This document shows, in pieces, positions 42,268 to 50,814 of a DNA stretch of 64,000 nt. The notes beneath the pieces were generated by a model, which was not told where the DNA came from, did no database searches, and saw nothing but the letters and a program-made list of their open reading frames with translations. The first letter of the stretch is position 1; each line of letters begins with the position of its first letter. The translations under genes were made by a program, and so were the position numbers. Origin of the DNA: Rhodobacteraceae bacterium 63075 (GTDB taxonomy: Bacteria > Pseudomonadota > Alphaproteobacteria > Rhodobacterales > Rhodobacteraceae); NCBI GenBank assembly GCA_003417655.1, contig QVMW01000003.1, forward strand, positions 124,001 to 188,000, read 5' to 3'.

Positions 42268-43524
42268 ATGACAGTCTGGACCCCCACCGACGACGGCCAC
42301 GCCGACCTGACGAGCCATGACACCTTCATCCAAGGCGCCCCGCACAACACTTTCAAGCGCCTGCGCGATGAAGACCCGGTCCACTGGACCCCCTACCCGA
42401 GTGGCGAGGACTTCTGGTCGATCACCCGCCATGCCGACATCATGGAGATGAACCGCAACACGGCCGTCTTCTCCTCGGCGCGCGGTATCCGCATGGAGGA
42501 CCAGAGCCACGAGGAATACCTCGCCCGCCGCACCTTCCAGGAGACAGACGCGCCCGAGCACATGAAAACACGCATCAAGGTCGCCAAGGCCTTTTCCAAG
42601 CCGGTCATCGCGCAGTTCGAGGAGGATATCCGCGTTCTGTGTGACGAAATCCTTGACGAGGCGCTCGCCGAGGAGAGCTTCGATGCGACGAAGTCCATTG
42701 CCCGCGAGCTGCCCATGCGCATGCTCGGGCGCATCCTCGGCCTGCCCGACAAGGACCTGCCCTGGCTCGTCGAGAAGGGCGATGCGCTCATCGCCAATAC
42801 CGATCCGGACTTCACCGACCATGTGCTCGACAAGCTCGAGACCGACGAATTTCGCATGATGCCCTTCAACTCCCCCGCCGGGGCCGAGCTTTATGTCTAT
42901 GCCAAGGAGCTCATGGCCGATAAGGAAGCCGCCGGGGATACCGAGGGCGTGCTGCACATGATCCTCCAGCCCGACAAGGACGGCAACACGATCACCGAGG
43001 AGGAATTTCGCAATTTCTTCTGCCTGCTCGTCGCCGCGGGCAACGACACCACGCGCTATTCCATCGCTGCCGGAATGCAGGCCATGTGCCATCAGCCCGA
43101 GCTTCTCGGCCAGATGCAGAGCGAGGATATCTGGGCCACGGCGCCCGACGAGATCATCCGCTGGGCCACGCCCGCGCTCTATTTCCGCCGCACCCTCGCG
43201 CAGGATTTCGAAGCCCACGGCAAGACCATGCGCGAGGGCGACAAGGTGCTGTTCTGGTGGTCCTCGGGCAACCGCGACGAGGCCGCCTTCGACGATCCCT
43301 TCCGCGTGAACCTCGCGCGCGAGCCCAACCGCCATGTCAGCTTTGGCCAGGGCGGGCCGCATGTCTGCCTCGGCATGTGGCTGGCGCGGCTCGAAGTGCG
43401 GGTGCTCTTCCAGGAACTCGCCAAGCGCATTGCCCATATCGAAGCCGACGGTCCGCACGAGTTCCTGCGCTCGAACTTCGTCGGTGGCATCAAGAAATTG
43501 CCCGTCCGGATCAAAAGGGCCTAA
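42268..43524 (+). CDS. cytochrome P450
   Basis: A 418-residue soluble bacterial P450. The I-helix oxygen-activating motif AAGNDTTR is at residues 257-264, the K-helix ExxR at 295-298 (DEIIRWATP), and the heme-binding loop FGQGGPHVCLGMWLARLE has Cys367. It is of the CYP125/CYP108-like bacterial type that uses a 2Fe-2S ferredoxin. A ferredoxin is encoded 1.4 kb downstream, after a GS-like gene. The preferred ATG (42268) has GGGAG upstream. It probably hydroxylates a gamma-glutamylated amine or a free amine supplied by the neighbouring genes; the substrate is unknown. Confidence 0.92.
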   Translation: MTVWTPTDDGHADLTSHDTFIQGAPHNTFKRLRDEDPVHWTPYPSGEDFWSITRHADIMEMNRNTAVFSSARGIRMEDQSHEEYLARRTFQETDAPEHMKTRIKVAKAFSKPVIAQFEEDIRVLCDEILDEALAEESFDATKSIARELPMRMLGRILGLPDKDLPWLVEKGDALIANTDPDFTDHVLDKLETDEFRMMPFNSPAGAELYVYAKELMADKEAAGDTEGVLHMILQPDKDGNTITEEEFRNFFCLLVAAGNDTTRYSIAAGMQAMCHQPELLGQMQSEDIWATAPDEIIRWATPALYFRRTLAQDFEAHGKTMREGDKVLFWWSSGNRDEAAFDDPFRVNLAREPNRHVSFGQGGPHVCLGMWLARLEVRVLFQELAKRIAHIEADGPHEFLRSNFVGGIKKLPVRIKRA

Positions 43525-43597
43525 CATCACCGATGTCGATCACGGCACGAAACACCGCACGAAACACGGCGCGCCAGACGCCGACAGGGAGAAAGAC

Positions 43598-44887
43598 ATG
43601 ACCAACCGACTGCGCGCATTGTTTTGCGATCACCTGTCCATCATGCGTGGCAAATACCTGCCCGCCTCCAAGATCGCCAACAGCGACACGCGCTTTTGCC
43701 GCTCAACATTCGGCGTCCATTACGACAAGGACCTGCTGCCAGCCCCCGGCGCCATGATGATGGAGGGGCTGCCCGACATGGAGCTGCGCTGGCAGGCACA
43801 GGACATCCGCGAAAGCTGGGACGAGGGCACCAAGGTCGTCCTCGGCGATCTCTACGACGATGAAGGCGAGCCGCTGCCGCTCTGCCCGCGGGGCGCCTTG
43901 AAGCGCGCCATCGCGGCCTGGGAATCCAAGGGGCTGACGCCCAAGATCGGCATCGAGCTCGAAGCCTTCGCGCTGCAGACCGATGAGACGGGGCGCATCG
44001 TGCCCTATGACAGCCCCGGCGGCGTCGTCTACGGGACGGGGCCCTTCGCCGATCCGCTGCGCTTCAACGACGCGATCTGGGAAGAGGCCGAGCGGCTGGG
44101 CTTTCACATCGACATGATCACCGCCGAGTTCGATGCGCCGCAATTCGAATACACGCTCACCTTCGACGACGCGCTCAAGGCGGTGGACGATATCGTGCTC
44201 TTCCGCCTCATGGCGCGCGAGATCGCGCTGGAGCACGGCGTGCTGCTGAGCTTCCTGCCCAAGCCGATCGCCGAGGCGGGCGGCTCTGGAATGCATATCA
44301 ACTATTCCTTCATCGGCCATGACGGCAAGAACGCCCTCTCCTCGGGCGAGCGCGGCGGGCCGGAGCACATGAACGAGCTGGCGCGCGGCTGCCTTGCCGG
44401 GGTGCTGCATCACCACAAGGGGCTGGCCGGGCTGATCGCGCCGACTGCCAACAGCTACCAGCGGCTCCAGCCGGGCTCGCTCTCGGGCTTCTGGAAGAAC
44501 TGGGGTGGCGATCATCGCAATGTGACCACGCGGATCAGCTCGGAAGGCGGCGCCAAGGCGCGGCTCGAACACCGCATGGCCGACGCCTCGGCCAACCCCT
44601 ACACGGCCGTTGCCGCCGTGTTGCAAGCCTCGCTTCTGGGCGTCGAAAAAGGCTATGAGCTGCCGCCCATTGAAACAGGCGACGGCTTCGAGAAAACCGA
44701 CGCCAAGGAGAGCTGCGCCGCCGACCTGCAAGGCGCGGTCAGGGATCTCAAGGCCGATACGGTGCTGTGCGAGGCCGTGGGCGAGATGCTCTGCGCCAAC
44801 CACGCCTACATGAAGGAAAAGGAAGTGAAGAAAACGCGCGACCTCGAAGGCGATGGCCTGCGCGATTTCTACGTTCACTTCGTATGA
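43598..44887 (+). CDS. glutamine synthetase-like gamma-glutamyl-amine ligase (PuuA-like)
   Basis: A 429-residue glutamine synthetase-fold ligase. Catalytic blocks are IGIELEAFAL (metal-binding glutamates), ITAEFDAPQFEYTL, GGSGMHINYSF (His), NSYQRLQPGSLSGF and EHRMADASANPYTAVAAVLQ. It lacks the adenylylation-site region of biosynthetic GlnA and is closer to gamma-glutamylputrescine synthetase and gamma-glutamylanilide synthetase types. It would join an amine to the glutamate gamma-carboxyl with ATP. It follows the P450 by 73 bases and precedes a ferredoxin by 12. With the divergent GATase it forms an attach-oxidise-release set. Confidence 0.88.
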   Translation: MTNRLRALFCDHLSIMRGKYLPASKIANSDTRFCRSTFGVHYDKDLLPAPGAMMMEGLPDMELRWQAQDIRESWDEGTKVVLGDLYDDEGEPLPLCPRGALKRAIAAWESKGLTPKIGIELEAFALQTDETGRIVPYDSPGGVVYGTGPFADPLRFNDAIWEEAERLGFHIDMITAEFDAPQFEYTLTFDDALKAVDDIVLFRLMAREIALEHGVLLSFLPKPIAEAGGSGMHINYSFIGHDGKNALSSGERGGPEHMNELARGCLAGVLHHHKGLAGLIAPTANSYQRLQPGSLSGFWKNWGGDHRNVTTRISSEGGAKARLEHRMADASANPYTAVAAVLQASLLGVEKGYELPPIETGDGFEKTDAKESCAADLQGAVRDLKADTVLCEAVGEMLCANHAYMKEKEVKKTRDLEGDGLRDFYVHFV

Positions 44888-44899
44888 ACGGAGACCCCG

Positions 44900-45214
44900 A
44901 TGAAAGTGACCTGGAAACTGCCCGACGGAAGCGAAATATCTGCCGATGTCGCGGAAGGCACGAACATGATGGAAGCGGCCGTCGCCAATAACGTGCCGAA
45001 CGTGATCGGCGAATGCGGCGGCAATCTCGCCTGCGCGACCTGCCATGTCTATGTCGATGACGCCTGGGCCGGGAAGACCGGCGAGCAGGACGATTTCGAG
45101 GATGCGATGCTCGATGCGACGGAGGCCCCGCGCGAGGACCGTTCCCGGCTGTCCTGCCAGATCGTCGCCTCGGACGGGCTGGACGGGCTGGTGCTGATCG
45201 TGCCGGAGGCGTGA
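44900..45214 (+). CDS. 2Fe-2S ferredoxin (adrenodoxin/putidaredoxin type)
   Basis: A 104-residue ferredoxin with cluster cysteines C39, C45, C48 and C86 (ECGGNLACATCHVYV and RLSCQI), the spacing of putidaredoxin and other P450 electron donors. It is 12 bases after the GS-like gene and is the obvious redox partner of the upstream P450. No ferredoxin reductase is encoded in the cluster, so the reductase must lie elsewhere in the genome. Confidence 0.93.
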   Translation: MKVTWKLPDGSEISADVAEGTNMMEAAVANNVPNVIGECGGNLACATCHVYVDDAWAGKTGEQDDFEDAMLDATEAPREDRSRLSCQIVASDGLDGLVLIVPEA

Positions 45215-45222
45215 GGCTGCCC

Positions 45223-45316
45223 GGTTTCGAATTTTCGCTGCGCGAAAATCCGACCGGGCGGGGGGAGCGCGGCTCCCCCCGCACCCCCCTCGGGATATTT
45301 CAGGCAAGAAGAAAGC
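45223..45316. repeat. composite Rhodobacteraceae-type intergenic repeat, copy 2
   Basis: It starts with GGTTTCGAATTT and a small stem ATTTTCGC-TG-CGCGAAAAT, then the perfect GC hairpin GCGGGGGGAGC-GCG-GCTCCCCCCGC (45258-45282, arms of 11), then GGGATATTT, one base, and AGGCAAGAAGAAAG (about 45292-45315). The parts and tail match copy 1 at 40500-40650, while the GC-stem sequence differs with compensating changes, so the structure is kept. It ends the P450 cluster. Confidence 0.82.
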
Positions 45317-45392
45317 ACAGGCTTCTTGGGCATTTGATTCTGCCGCGGCTTGTGTTAAGGATTTCCGAAAGTAGCTTTCGGAGTTTCTGAAC

Positions 45393-46616
45393 ATGGCCCA
45401 GCACACGCTTCCCGCCGCATCGGTCTACGATGCCGAACCCATCCCTACCGAAGCGCGCGCGGATATCGACCGGCTGCTGCAATCGGGCGATCTCTTCCGC
45501 TACACCGCACCCGAGGATGCACCTGTTGCCTTGCTCGAGGCCGAGTTCGCCGCGTTCATGGGCACTTCTTACGCGTTGGCCGTCTCATCCTGCTCGGCTG
45601 CGCTCTTTTTGTCGCTCGAGGCGCTCGGCCTGCCCCGCGATGCGCGCGTGCTGATCCCCGCCTTCACATTCGCCGCCGTGCCATCCTCGATCGTGCATGC
45701 ACGCTGCGTGCCGGTTCTTTGCGAAGTGGGCGAGAACTACCGCATCGACATGGAGGATTTCGCCGCCAGGCTCGAGGACGACATCTCCGCCGTCATCATC
45801 AGCCACATGCGCGGCCACACCTCGGACATGGACGCGATCATGGCGCTTTGCGAGGCGCGCGGCATTCCCGTGATAGAGGATGCGGCGCACTCTTTGGGCA
45901 CCACGTGGCATGGCCGCAAGATCGGCACGCTCGGCCGTGTTGGCTGCTTCTCCTTCCAGTCCTACAAGCTCGTCAACGCGGGGGAAGGCGGCATTCTCGT
46001 CACCGACGACGCCGATCTCGTGGCCCGCGCCGTGATCATGTCGGGCGCCTACGAGCACAACTGGTCCAAGCATATCTCCGGCGCCGACGAAGCGCTCGAG
46101 GCGGCCTTCGCACGGTGGCAGAACAGGCTGCCGCTCTACAACCTGCGCATGTCGAACCTTTCGGCCGCCGTGATCCGGCCACAGCTCGGGCATGTCGAGC
46201 GCCGCGTCCATGATGGCCGCCGCAACCACGACTATACCGCGATCAAGCTTGACCGCAGCCCCTGGATCAGCGTTCCCGAGAAGCTCGGCCCCGAGGAGCG
46301 CGCACCGGATTCGATCCAGTTCAATCTCGAGGACATGAGCGAGGAGGAGATGCGCGCCTTCGCCGCTGCCGCCGCCGAACGCGGCGTCAAGGTGCAGGTC
46401 TTCGGGCTGAGCCGCGACAATGCGCGCGCCTTCTGGAACTGGCAGTTTCTTCCCGAAGCGCCGGGCGAGCTGCCGCGGACGCGAGCGATGCTGAAGCGCG
46501 CCTGCGATGCCCGTCTGCCCGCTCGGCTGACAACGACCGATCTCGACGCCATCGCCGATGCGCTCGTCTCAGCCGCGGCCGAGGTCAAAGCCGCACCGCA
46601 GCTCAAAGCAGGGTGA
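45393..46616 (+). CDS. DegT/DnrJ/EryC1/StrS-family PLP aminotransferase
   Basis: A 407-residue sugar-aminotransferase-fold enzyme. The PLP lysine is Lys192 in SFQSYKLVNAGEGG, and IEDAAHSLGTTWHGRKIG holds the Asp that binds the pyridine ring; IPAFTFAAVPSSI is also conserved. Most members aminate keto-sugars for lipopolysaccharide or antibiotics, but no sugar genes lie nearby, so the substrate may differ. Its 3' end overlaps the convergent lysR gene by 14 bases. Confidence 0.9.
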   Translation: MAQHTLPAASVYDAEPIPTEARADIDRLLQSGDLFRYTAPEDAPVALLEAEFAAFMGTSYALAVSSCSAALFLSLEALGLPRDARVLIPAFTFAAVPSSIVHARCVPVLCEVGENYRIDMEDFAARLEDDISAVIISHMRGHTSDMDAIMALCEARGIPVIEDAAHSLGTTWHGRKIGTLGRVGCFSFQSYKLVNAGEGGILVTDDADLVARAVIMSGAYEHNWSKHISGADEALEAAFARWQNRLPLYNLRMSNLSAAVIRPQLGHVERRVHDGRRNHDYTAIKLDRSPWISVPEKLGPEERAPDSIQFNLEDMSEEEMRAFAAAAAERGVKVQVFGLSRDNARAFWNWQFLPEAPGELPRTRAMLKRACDARLPARLTTTDLDAIADALVSAAAEVKAAPQLKAG

Positions 46617-47568
46617 TCGCGCCTTCCGTCTCGGGGAAGGCTTCGAGCGCCGGGCGCAGCACGGTTTCCTCCAGCACGGGGCGCAGCTTTTCGGCCACCT
46701 GGGCAGGCATGTCCTGCAGGATGCCAGCACGGGCCGTCAGGCTGATCCGCCGCGAGAGCGGCTCGAAGGGCAGCGCGAAGACATCCACCTTCGCCGCAAA
46801 GCGCCGCGCGCGCATGAGCGCCACCGGCGTCAGGATCGTCCAGCCCGCGCCCTGCCCGACCATCGCCATGATCGCCAGGTAGCTGTCAAGCTCGAAGCGG
46901 TGTGCGAGCCGCAGGTTCTGGCGCGCGAGATGCTCCGAGATCAGCCGCCCCATGTGATGGCGCGCGCTGTATTGCACGAAGGGCAGACGCTTGAGCTGAC
47001 GCAGCACATCACCGTCAGGGTCGATCGCGCCCTTGGGGGCTGCGACAACGAAACCGTCTTCGAGGAGCGGGTGCACCTCCATCCAGTCCGCCTGCGCGCC
47101 CATTTCGGCGCAGACGATCACATCCAGGGCCCGCGCATCGAGCTGATCGTAAAGGAAGTGGCTGGCCCCCGTTTCGAGCAGGAACTGGCAGGTCTTGAGT
47201 TCCCCTGCCATCTGGGTGAGCAATTGAGGTGTGACATCAACCTCGAAATCCTCGATCACCCCGAGCCTGAAGCGCGTCAGCGCCGACAGATCGCGCATGG
47301 CGAGTTCGGCCTTGGCCTGTTCGGCTTCGTTGATGATATTCTGCGCGCGGCGGCGGAACATCTCGCCTGCGGGCGTCAGAAGCACGGGGCGCGCGTTGCG
47401 ATCCAGCAGCGTAACGCCCATCGCGCCTTCAAGATTGGTGAGCTGTTGTGACACCGCCGAAGGGCTGGCCCCCAGCCGACGCGCCGCCGCCGTGATCGAA
47501 CGCTCCTCTGCGGTCGCGATGAACACCTCCACGCCCCAAAGCGTGATCCGCCCTGCGCCGTCGGCCAT
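46603..47568 (-). CDS. LysR-family regulator
   Basis: A 321-residue LysR regulator. The helix-turn-helix is in GVEVFIATAEERSITAAARR then LGASPSAVSQQLTNLEGAMG, followed by a typical co-inducer domain. It starts only six bases after the phaR stop on the same strand, so it is likely read through from phaR. It overlaps the convergent aminotransferase gene at its 3' end. Its target is unknown; link to PHA metabolism is possible from position only. Confidence 0.9.
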   Translation of the reverse strand: MADGAGRITLWGVEVFIATAEERSITAAARRLGASPSAVSQQLTNLEGAMGVTLLDRNARPVLLTPAGEMFRRRAQNIINEAEQAKAELAMRDLSALTRFRLGVIEDFEVDVTPQLLTQMAGELKTCQFLLETGASHFLYDQLDARALDVIVCAEMGAQADWMEVHPLLEDGFVVAAPKGAIDPDGDVLRQLKRLPFVQYSARHHMGRLISEHLARQNLRLAHRFELDSYLAIMAMVGQGAGWTILTPVALMRARRFAAKVDVFALPFEPLSRRISLTARAGILQDMPAQVAEKLRPVLEETVLRPALEAFPETEGAITLL

Positions 47569-47574
47569 TTCGCC

Positions 47575-48150
47575 TTACTTGCCCATCTTGGAGAGCTTGG
47601 CCTGAAGCGCGGCCAGCTCGGCCTTGATCTCGTCAAGCTCTTCGCCGTCGTCTTCGGTGCCCTGCTCCGGGGCGTTGGCCTGTTCGCTCTCGCCGGAGGG
47701 CGTCGTGCCGGCAGCCATGCCACCGGTCATCGCCTTGATGAAAGCCTCCTGCTGCGCCTTGACCGCATCGAACCCCGGCATCTTCGCCATCGGGTTCATC
47801 GCGTCCATGTTCTCCATCATCTTGCTCTGCCCCTCCCGGAACATGTCGAAGCTGCTCTGGAGAAACTGCGGCATCATGCTGGTCGCGCGGTCGGTATAGC
47901 TGCGCACGATGTCGTTGAGAACGGAAATCGGCAGCATGTTCTCACCGCGGCTTTCATGCTCGGCGATGATCTGAAGCAGGTATTGCCGCGTGAGGTCATC
48001 GCCTGTCTTCAGATCGACGATCTGGACCTCGCGGCCCTCCCGGATGAAGCTCGCGATGTCTTCGAGGGTCACGTAGTCGCTCGTCTCCGTGTTGTAGAGC
48101 CGGCGGCTTGCATAACGCTTGATCAGAAGTGGTTTGTCTTTTTCGGCCAC
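47575..48150 (-). CDS. phaR: polyhydroxyalkanoate synthesis repressor PhaR
   Basis: A 191-residue PhaR regulator. The N-terminal DNA-binding domain reads IKRYASRRLYNTETSDYVTL then EDIASFIREGREVQIVDLKT, highly conserved in the family. The middle ESRGENMLPISVLNDIVRSY is the PHB-accumulation domain that senses polymer. The C-terminal part is acidic and low-complexity. PhaR represses phasin and its own gene and lets go when it binds nascent PHA granules. TGC-rich boxes lie before phaR, phaP and between phaC and phaZ. Confidence 0.95.
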   Translation of the reverse strand: MAEKDKPLLIKRYASRRLYNTETSDYVTLEDIASFIREGREVQIVDLKTGDDLTRQYLLQIIAEHESRGENMLPISVLNDIVRSYTDRATSMMPQFLQSSFDMFREGQSKMMENMDAMNPMAKMPGFDAVKAQQEAFIKAMTGGMAAGTTPSGESEQANAPEQGTEDDGEELDEIKAELAALQAKLSKMGK

Positions 48151-48173
48151 GTTAATTCCTCCCAGGATGCCGC

Positions 48174-48203
48174 GCTGCAGTGCAGCTTACGCGAGTGCAG
48201 CAC
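48174..48203. promoter_or_regulatory. PhaR boxes upstream of phaR
   Basis: GCTGCAGTGCAGC (48174-48186) is a symmetrical TGC-rich site 24 bases before the phaR start, followed by GTGCAGCAC at 48195-48203. Such CTGC-n-GCAG sites are the known binding pattern for PhaR in Paracoccus, so the gene is probably autorepressed. Confidence 0.75.
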
Positions 48204-48235
48204 AAAAAGAAAGAGCGGGCCGCGATGGCCCGCTC
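48204..48235 (-). terminator. rho-independent terminator of phaP
   Basis: On the minus strand, GAGCGGGCC and GGCCCGCTC form a nine-base stem with a five-base loop, followed by TTTCTTTTT. It lies about 60 bases after the phaP stop and separates phaP from the phaR promoter. Confidence 0.88.
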
Positions 48236-48295
48236 CGTTAAGATGCGCTCCCTAAAGGGAGGAATGGGAGCGCCTCTGTTCCTTGACGTGTCAGC

Positions 48296-48751
48296 TTACT
48301 TCGAAGCTGCGGCCGTCGTTGCTTTCTTTGCGGCTTTCGTCGCGTCGTCCGTGGCTTTCTTGACGGCGGCTGTCGCGTCTTCCGAAGCGTTCTTGCCGGC
48401 GGCCATCATCAGCTCAACTGTTTCGAGCTGAACCTTTTTCGCGACTTCGGCGAAGGCGGCCATGTTCTCGGCAGCAACTTCAGCCTGGGCCGAAGCGAAA
48501 TCGGTGACGGCCTTGGCGTAGTCGGCAGGCTCGGCCTTGGCTTTGGACATGTCGCCCATCTTGGACAGCGTGTCCTGTGTCCACTTGGTGGAGATATCCG
48601 CCGACTTCTCAGCCGCGTCGAGCGCGACGGCCGAGAGCTTTTCGCTCATCTCCGCCTGGCTCTTGAAAGCGTCTTCGAAGGCTTTCGTGTCCACGGGGAA
48701 TGCGCCCATCATTTCTTTCATGGTCGCTGTGAAATCTTGTGTCTTAGCCAT
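48296..48751 (-). CDS. phaP: phasin PhaP
   Basis: A 151-residue helical, cysteine-free protein with an alanine/lysine-rich C-terminal tail (ATAAVKKATDDATKAAKKAT). The central part, FASAQAEVAAENMAAFAEVA, is typical of phasin-2 family proteins. Phasins coat polyhydroxyalkanoate granules and control their size and number. The ATG at 48751 follows GAAAGGTAGAACC. It is monocistronic: its own promoter with three PhaR boxes lies upstream and a strong terminator downstream. Confidence 0.92.
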   Translation of the reverse strand: MAKTQDFTATMKEMMGAFPVDTKAFEDAFKSQAEMSEKLSAVALDAAEKSADISTKWTQDTLSKMGDMSKAKAEPADYAKAVTDFASAQAEVAAENMAAFAEVAKKVQLETVELMMAAGKNASEDATAAVKKATDDATKAAKKATTAAASK

Positions 48752-48838
48752 TGGTTCTACCTTTCGGTTGCGGCCCTGAAGGAGATCCGAGGGGAAGACC
48801 CGGGCCAGTGGTTTTGTTGCGTCTGGGAAAGATATAGA

Positions 48839-48945
48839 TGCTGCAATGCAGAAAATCAAGAGGAAATACTGCAGTGCAGCATTTTTCCAGTGACACAACC
48901 AAATCCCTGTTTTAAAACAGTTTATTTGATGCTGCATCGCAGCAT
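48839..48945. promoter_or_regulatory. phaP promoter with three PhaR-type boxes
   Basis: Upstream of phaP there are CTGCAATGCAG (48841-48851), CTGCAGTGCAGC (48869-48880) and ATGCTGC-ATC-GCAGCAT (48929-48945). A separate palindrome CTGTTTTAAAACAG (48907-48920) lies between the second and third. The boxes match the TGC-rich PhaR site. Multiple sites explain tight control of phasin expression by granule formation. Confidence 0.78.
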
Positions 48946-48983
48946 TACTTGCCGTCACAGAAATTTCGCACTTGCAGAAACCG

Positions 48984-50777
48984 TCAAACGACCGGTTTTT
49001 CCACCACGTATGACCCCGGCGCATCACAGAGCGGCTCGTAGCCTTTCGCCCCGGGCGTGCGCGCCGGAACCATCTTGCCGGAGCGCTTCTTGAGCCAGGC
49101 TTCCCAGCGCGGCCACCAGCTTCCCTCGTGAAAGCGCGCATTGTCCCACCAGTCCTGCGGCGTCTTGGGCAGGTCCGTGTTCACGTAATGGCCATATTTC
49201 TTCTTCGACGGCGGGTTGACGATCCCCGCGATATGGCCCGACTGGCTCACGATGAAAGTCTTGTTTCGCGAGCCGGCCTGCATGAACCCCCGGTAACAAT
49301 CGCGCCAGGCGGCGATGTGATCGCTCTCGCAGGTCGCTGCGAAAGTCGGCACAGTGACATCCCTGATATGAAGCCGCTCGCCCAGAAGCTCCAGCCCATC
49401 CTCGACAAAGGCGTTCTTCTGGCAAAGCTCCCGCAGGTATTCCATGGTCATCTTGCCGGGCAGGTTCGTGCTGTCGCCGTTCCAGTAGAGCAGGTCGAAG
49501 GCCGGGGGCGTCTCGCCCATCATGTAGCTCTTGATCGCCGGCGTATAGACAAGGTCATTGGAGCGCAGGAAACTCATCGTGCGCGACATGATGACGGACC
49601 GCAGCACGCCGTATTCTGCCACTTCCTCCTCGATCGCGTCGACGAAATCATCCTGAAGGAAGGGCGTGAACTCGCCCTGGTCGGAGAAATCGGTCAGCGC
49701 GGTGAAGAACGTCGCCGATTTGACGGAAGTATCGCCCTTGGCCTTCATGTAGGCCAGCGCGAGGTTCAGTGTCGTGCCGGCGATGCAATAGCCGACGGCA
49801 TTGATCTGCTTCTCCCCGGTGATCTCCCTGATCACGCGGATCGCCTCGAGAATGCCGCTTTCGACATAATCGCCCATGCCGAAATCTGCCTCGGCGCGCC
49901 CCGGATTGCGCCAACTGACGACGAAGAGCGTATAGCCCTGCTCCACGATCCACTTGATCAGGCTGTTCTGCGCCTTGAGATCGAGAATGTAGAACTTGTT
50001 GATCCAGGGCGGAAAGATGACAAGCGGCGTCCGGTGCACCTCCTCGGTCGCGGGCGCATACTGGATGAGCTCCATGATCTTGTTGCGGTAGACGACCTTG
50101 CCCGGCGTCGACGCCACGTTTTCGCCCAGCTCGAAGGCGCTTTCATCGACCAGCTTGACCAGAAGCTCGCCGTCATTGGCCTCCAGATCGGCGACGAGGT
50201 TCTCCAGCCCCTTGACGAGCGACTCCCCGTCCGTCTCGACAGCTTTCTCCAGCGCGTCAGGGTTGGTTCCGAGAAAATTCGTCGGCGCCAGCATGTCGAT
50301 GATCTGTTCCGAGAAGAAATGCAGCCGCCGCTTGTCCGTCTCCTCGAGATCGTCCACATCCTCGACAGCCTTGCGCAGCGCCTCGGCATTGATCAGGTAT
50401 TGCTGCTTGACGAAGTTGAAATAGGGATGGCTCTGCCAGAGCGGGTTGGAAAACCGCTTGTCCGTCGGCGTGTCATCCTCGGGGGCGGCGAAACCCTCCT
50501 TCATGAAGGCCTGCTGCGCCTCCATGAAATGAGTCACCGACTTGCCCCAGTATTCGAGCTGATGTTCGTAGATTCGCTGGGGATTTTCCAGCATCTCCGC
50601 CCAGTAATTGGCAGCCGCCGTGGTGAAGAGCTCCGGCGAGGGCGCATTCAGCGAAGGGTTCACCGGCTTGCGCGCGCCCAGGACCCCGATCAGGCGCTGC
50701 GTCAACTCCTCGACGCGCGCCAGGTTCTCCTGCATCTTGTCGAGGTTCTCGGGCGCGGCACCATCTTTTGTTGTCAT
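48984..50777 (-). CDS. phaC: class I polyhydroxyalkanoate synthase PhaC
   Basis: A 597-residue class I PHA synthase that polymerises (R)-3-hydroxyacyl-CoA. The N-terminal domain (to about residue 200) includes EHQLEYWGKSVTHFMEAQQ. The catalytic domain has the lipase-like box GYCIAGTTL with nucleophile Cys331, and the Asp and His of the triad are in ESDHIAAW and SQSGHIAGIVNPPSKKKYGH. The start has GGGGAG upstream. It is transcribed alone, divergent from phaZ with a PhaR box in the shared gap, and its 3' end abuts the phaP promoter. Confidence 0.97.
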   Translation of the reverse strand: MTTKDGAAPENLDKMQENLARVEELTQRLIGVLGARKPVNPSLNAPSPELFTTAAANYWAEMLENPQRIYEHQLEYWGKSVTHFMEAQQAFMKEGFAAPEDDTPTDKRFSNPLWQSHPYFNFVKQQYLINAEALRKAVEDVDDLEETDKRRLHFFSEQIIDMLAPTNFLGTNPDALEKAVETDGESLVKGLENLVADLEANDGELLVKLVDESAFELGENVASTPGKVVYRNKIMELIQYAPATEEVHRTPLVIFPPWINKFYILDLKAQNSLIKWIVEQGYTLFVVSWRNPGRAEADFGMGDYVESGILEAIRVIREITGEKQINAVGYCIAGTTLNLALAYMKAKGDTSVKSATFFTALTDFSDQGEFTPFLQDDFVDAIEEEVAEYGVLRSVIMSRTMSFLRSNDLVYTPAIKSYMMGETPPAFDLLYWNGDSTNLPGKMTMEYLRELCQKNAFVEDGLELLGERLHIRDVTVPTFAATCESDHIAAWRDCYRGFMQAGSRNKTFIVSQSGHIAGIVNPPSKKKYGHYVNTDLPKTPQDWWDNARFHEGSWWPRWEAWLKKRSGKMVPARTPGAKGYEPLCDAPGSYVVEKPVV

Positions 50778-50802
50778 TCTGACAAAACTCCCCTACCTTC
50801 GC

Positions 50803-50814
50803 TGCTGTGCAGCA
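50803..50814. promoter_or_regulatory. PhaR-type box between phaC and phaZ
   Basis: TGCTGTGCAGCA is a TGC-rich near-palindrome in the 110-base gap between the divergent phaC and phaZ genes. It matches the boxes before phaR and phaP, so PhaR may control synthase and depolymerase as well. Confidence 0.65.
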
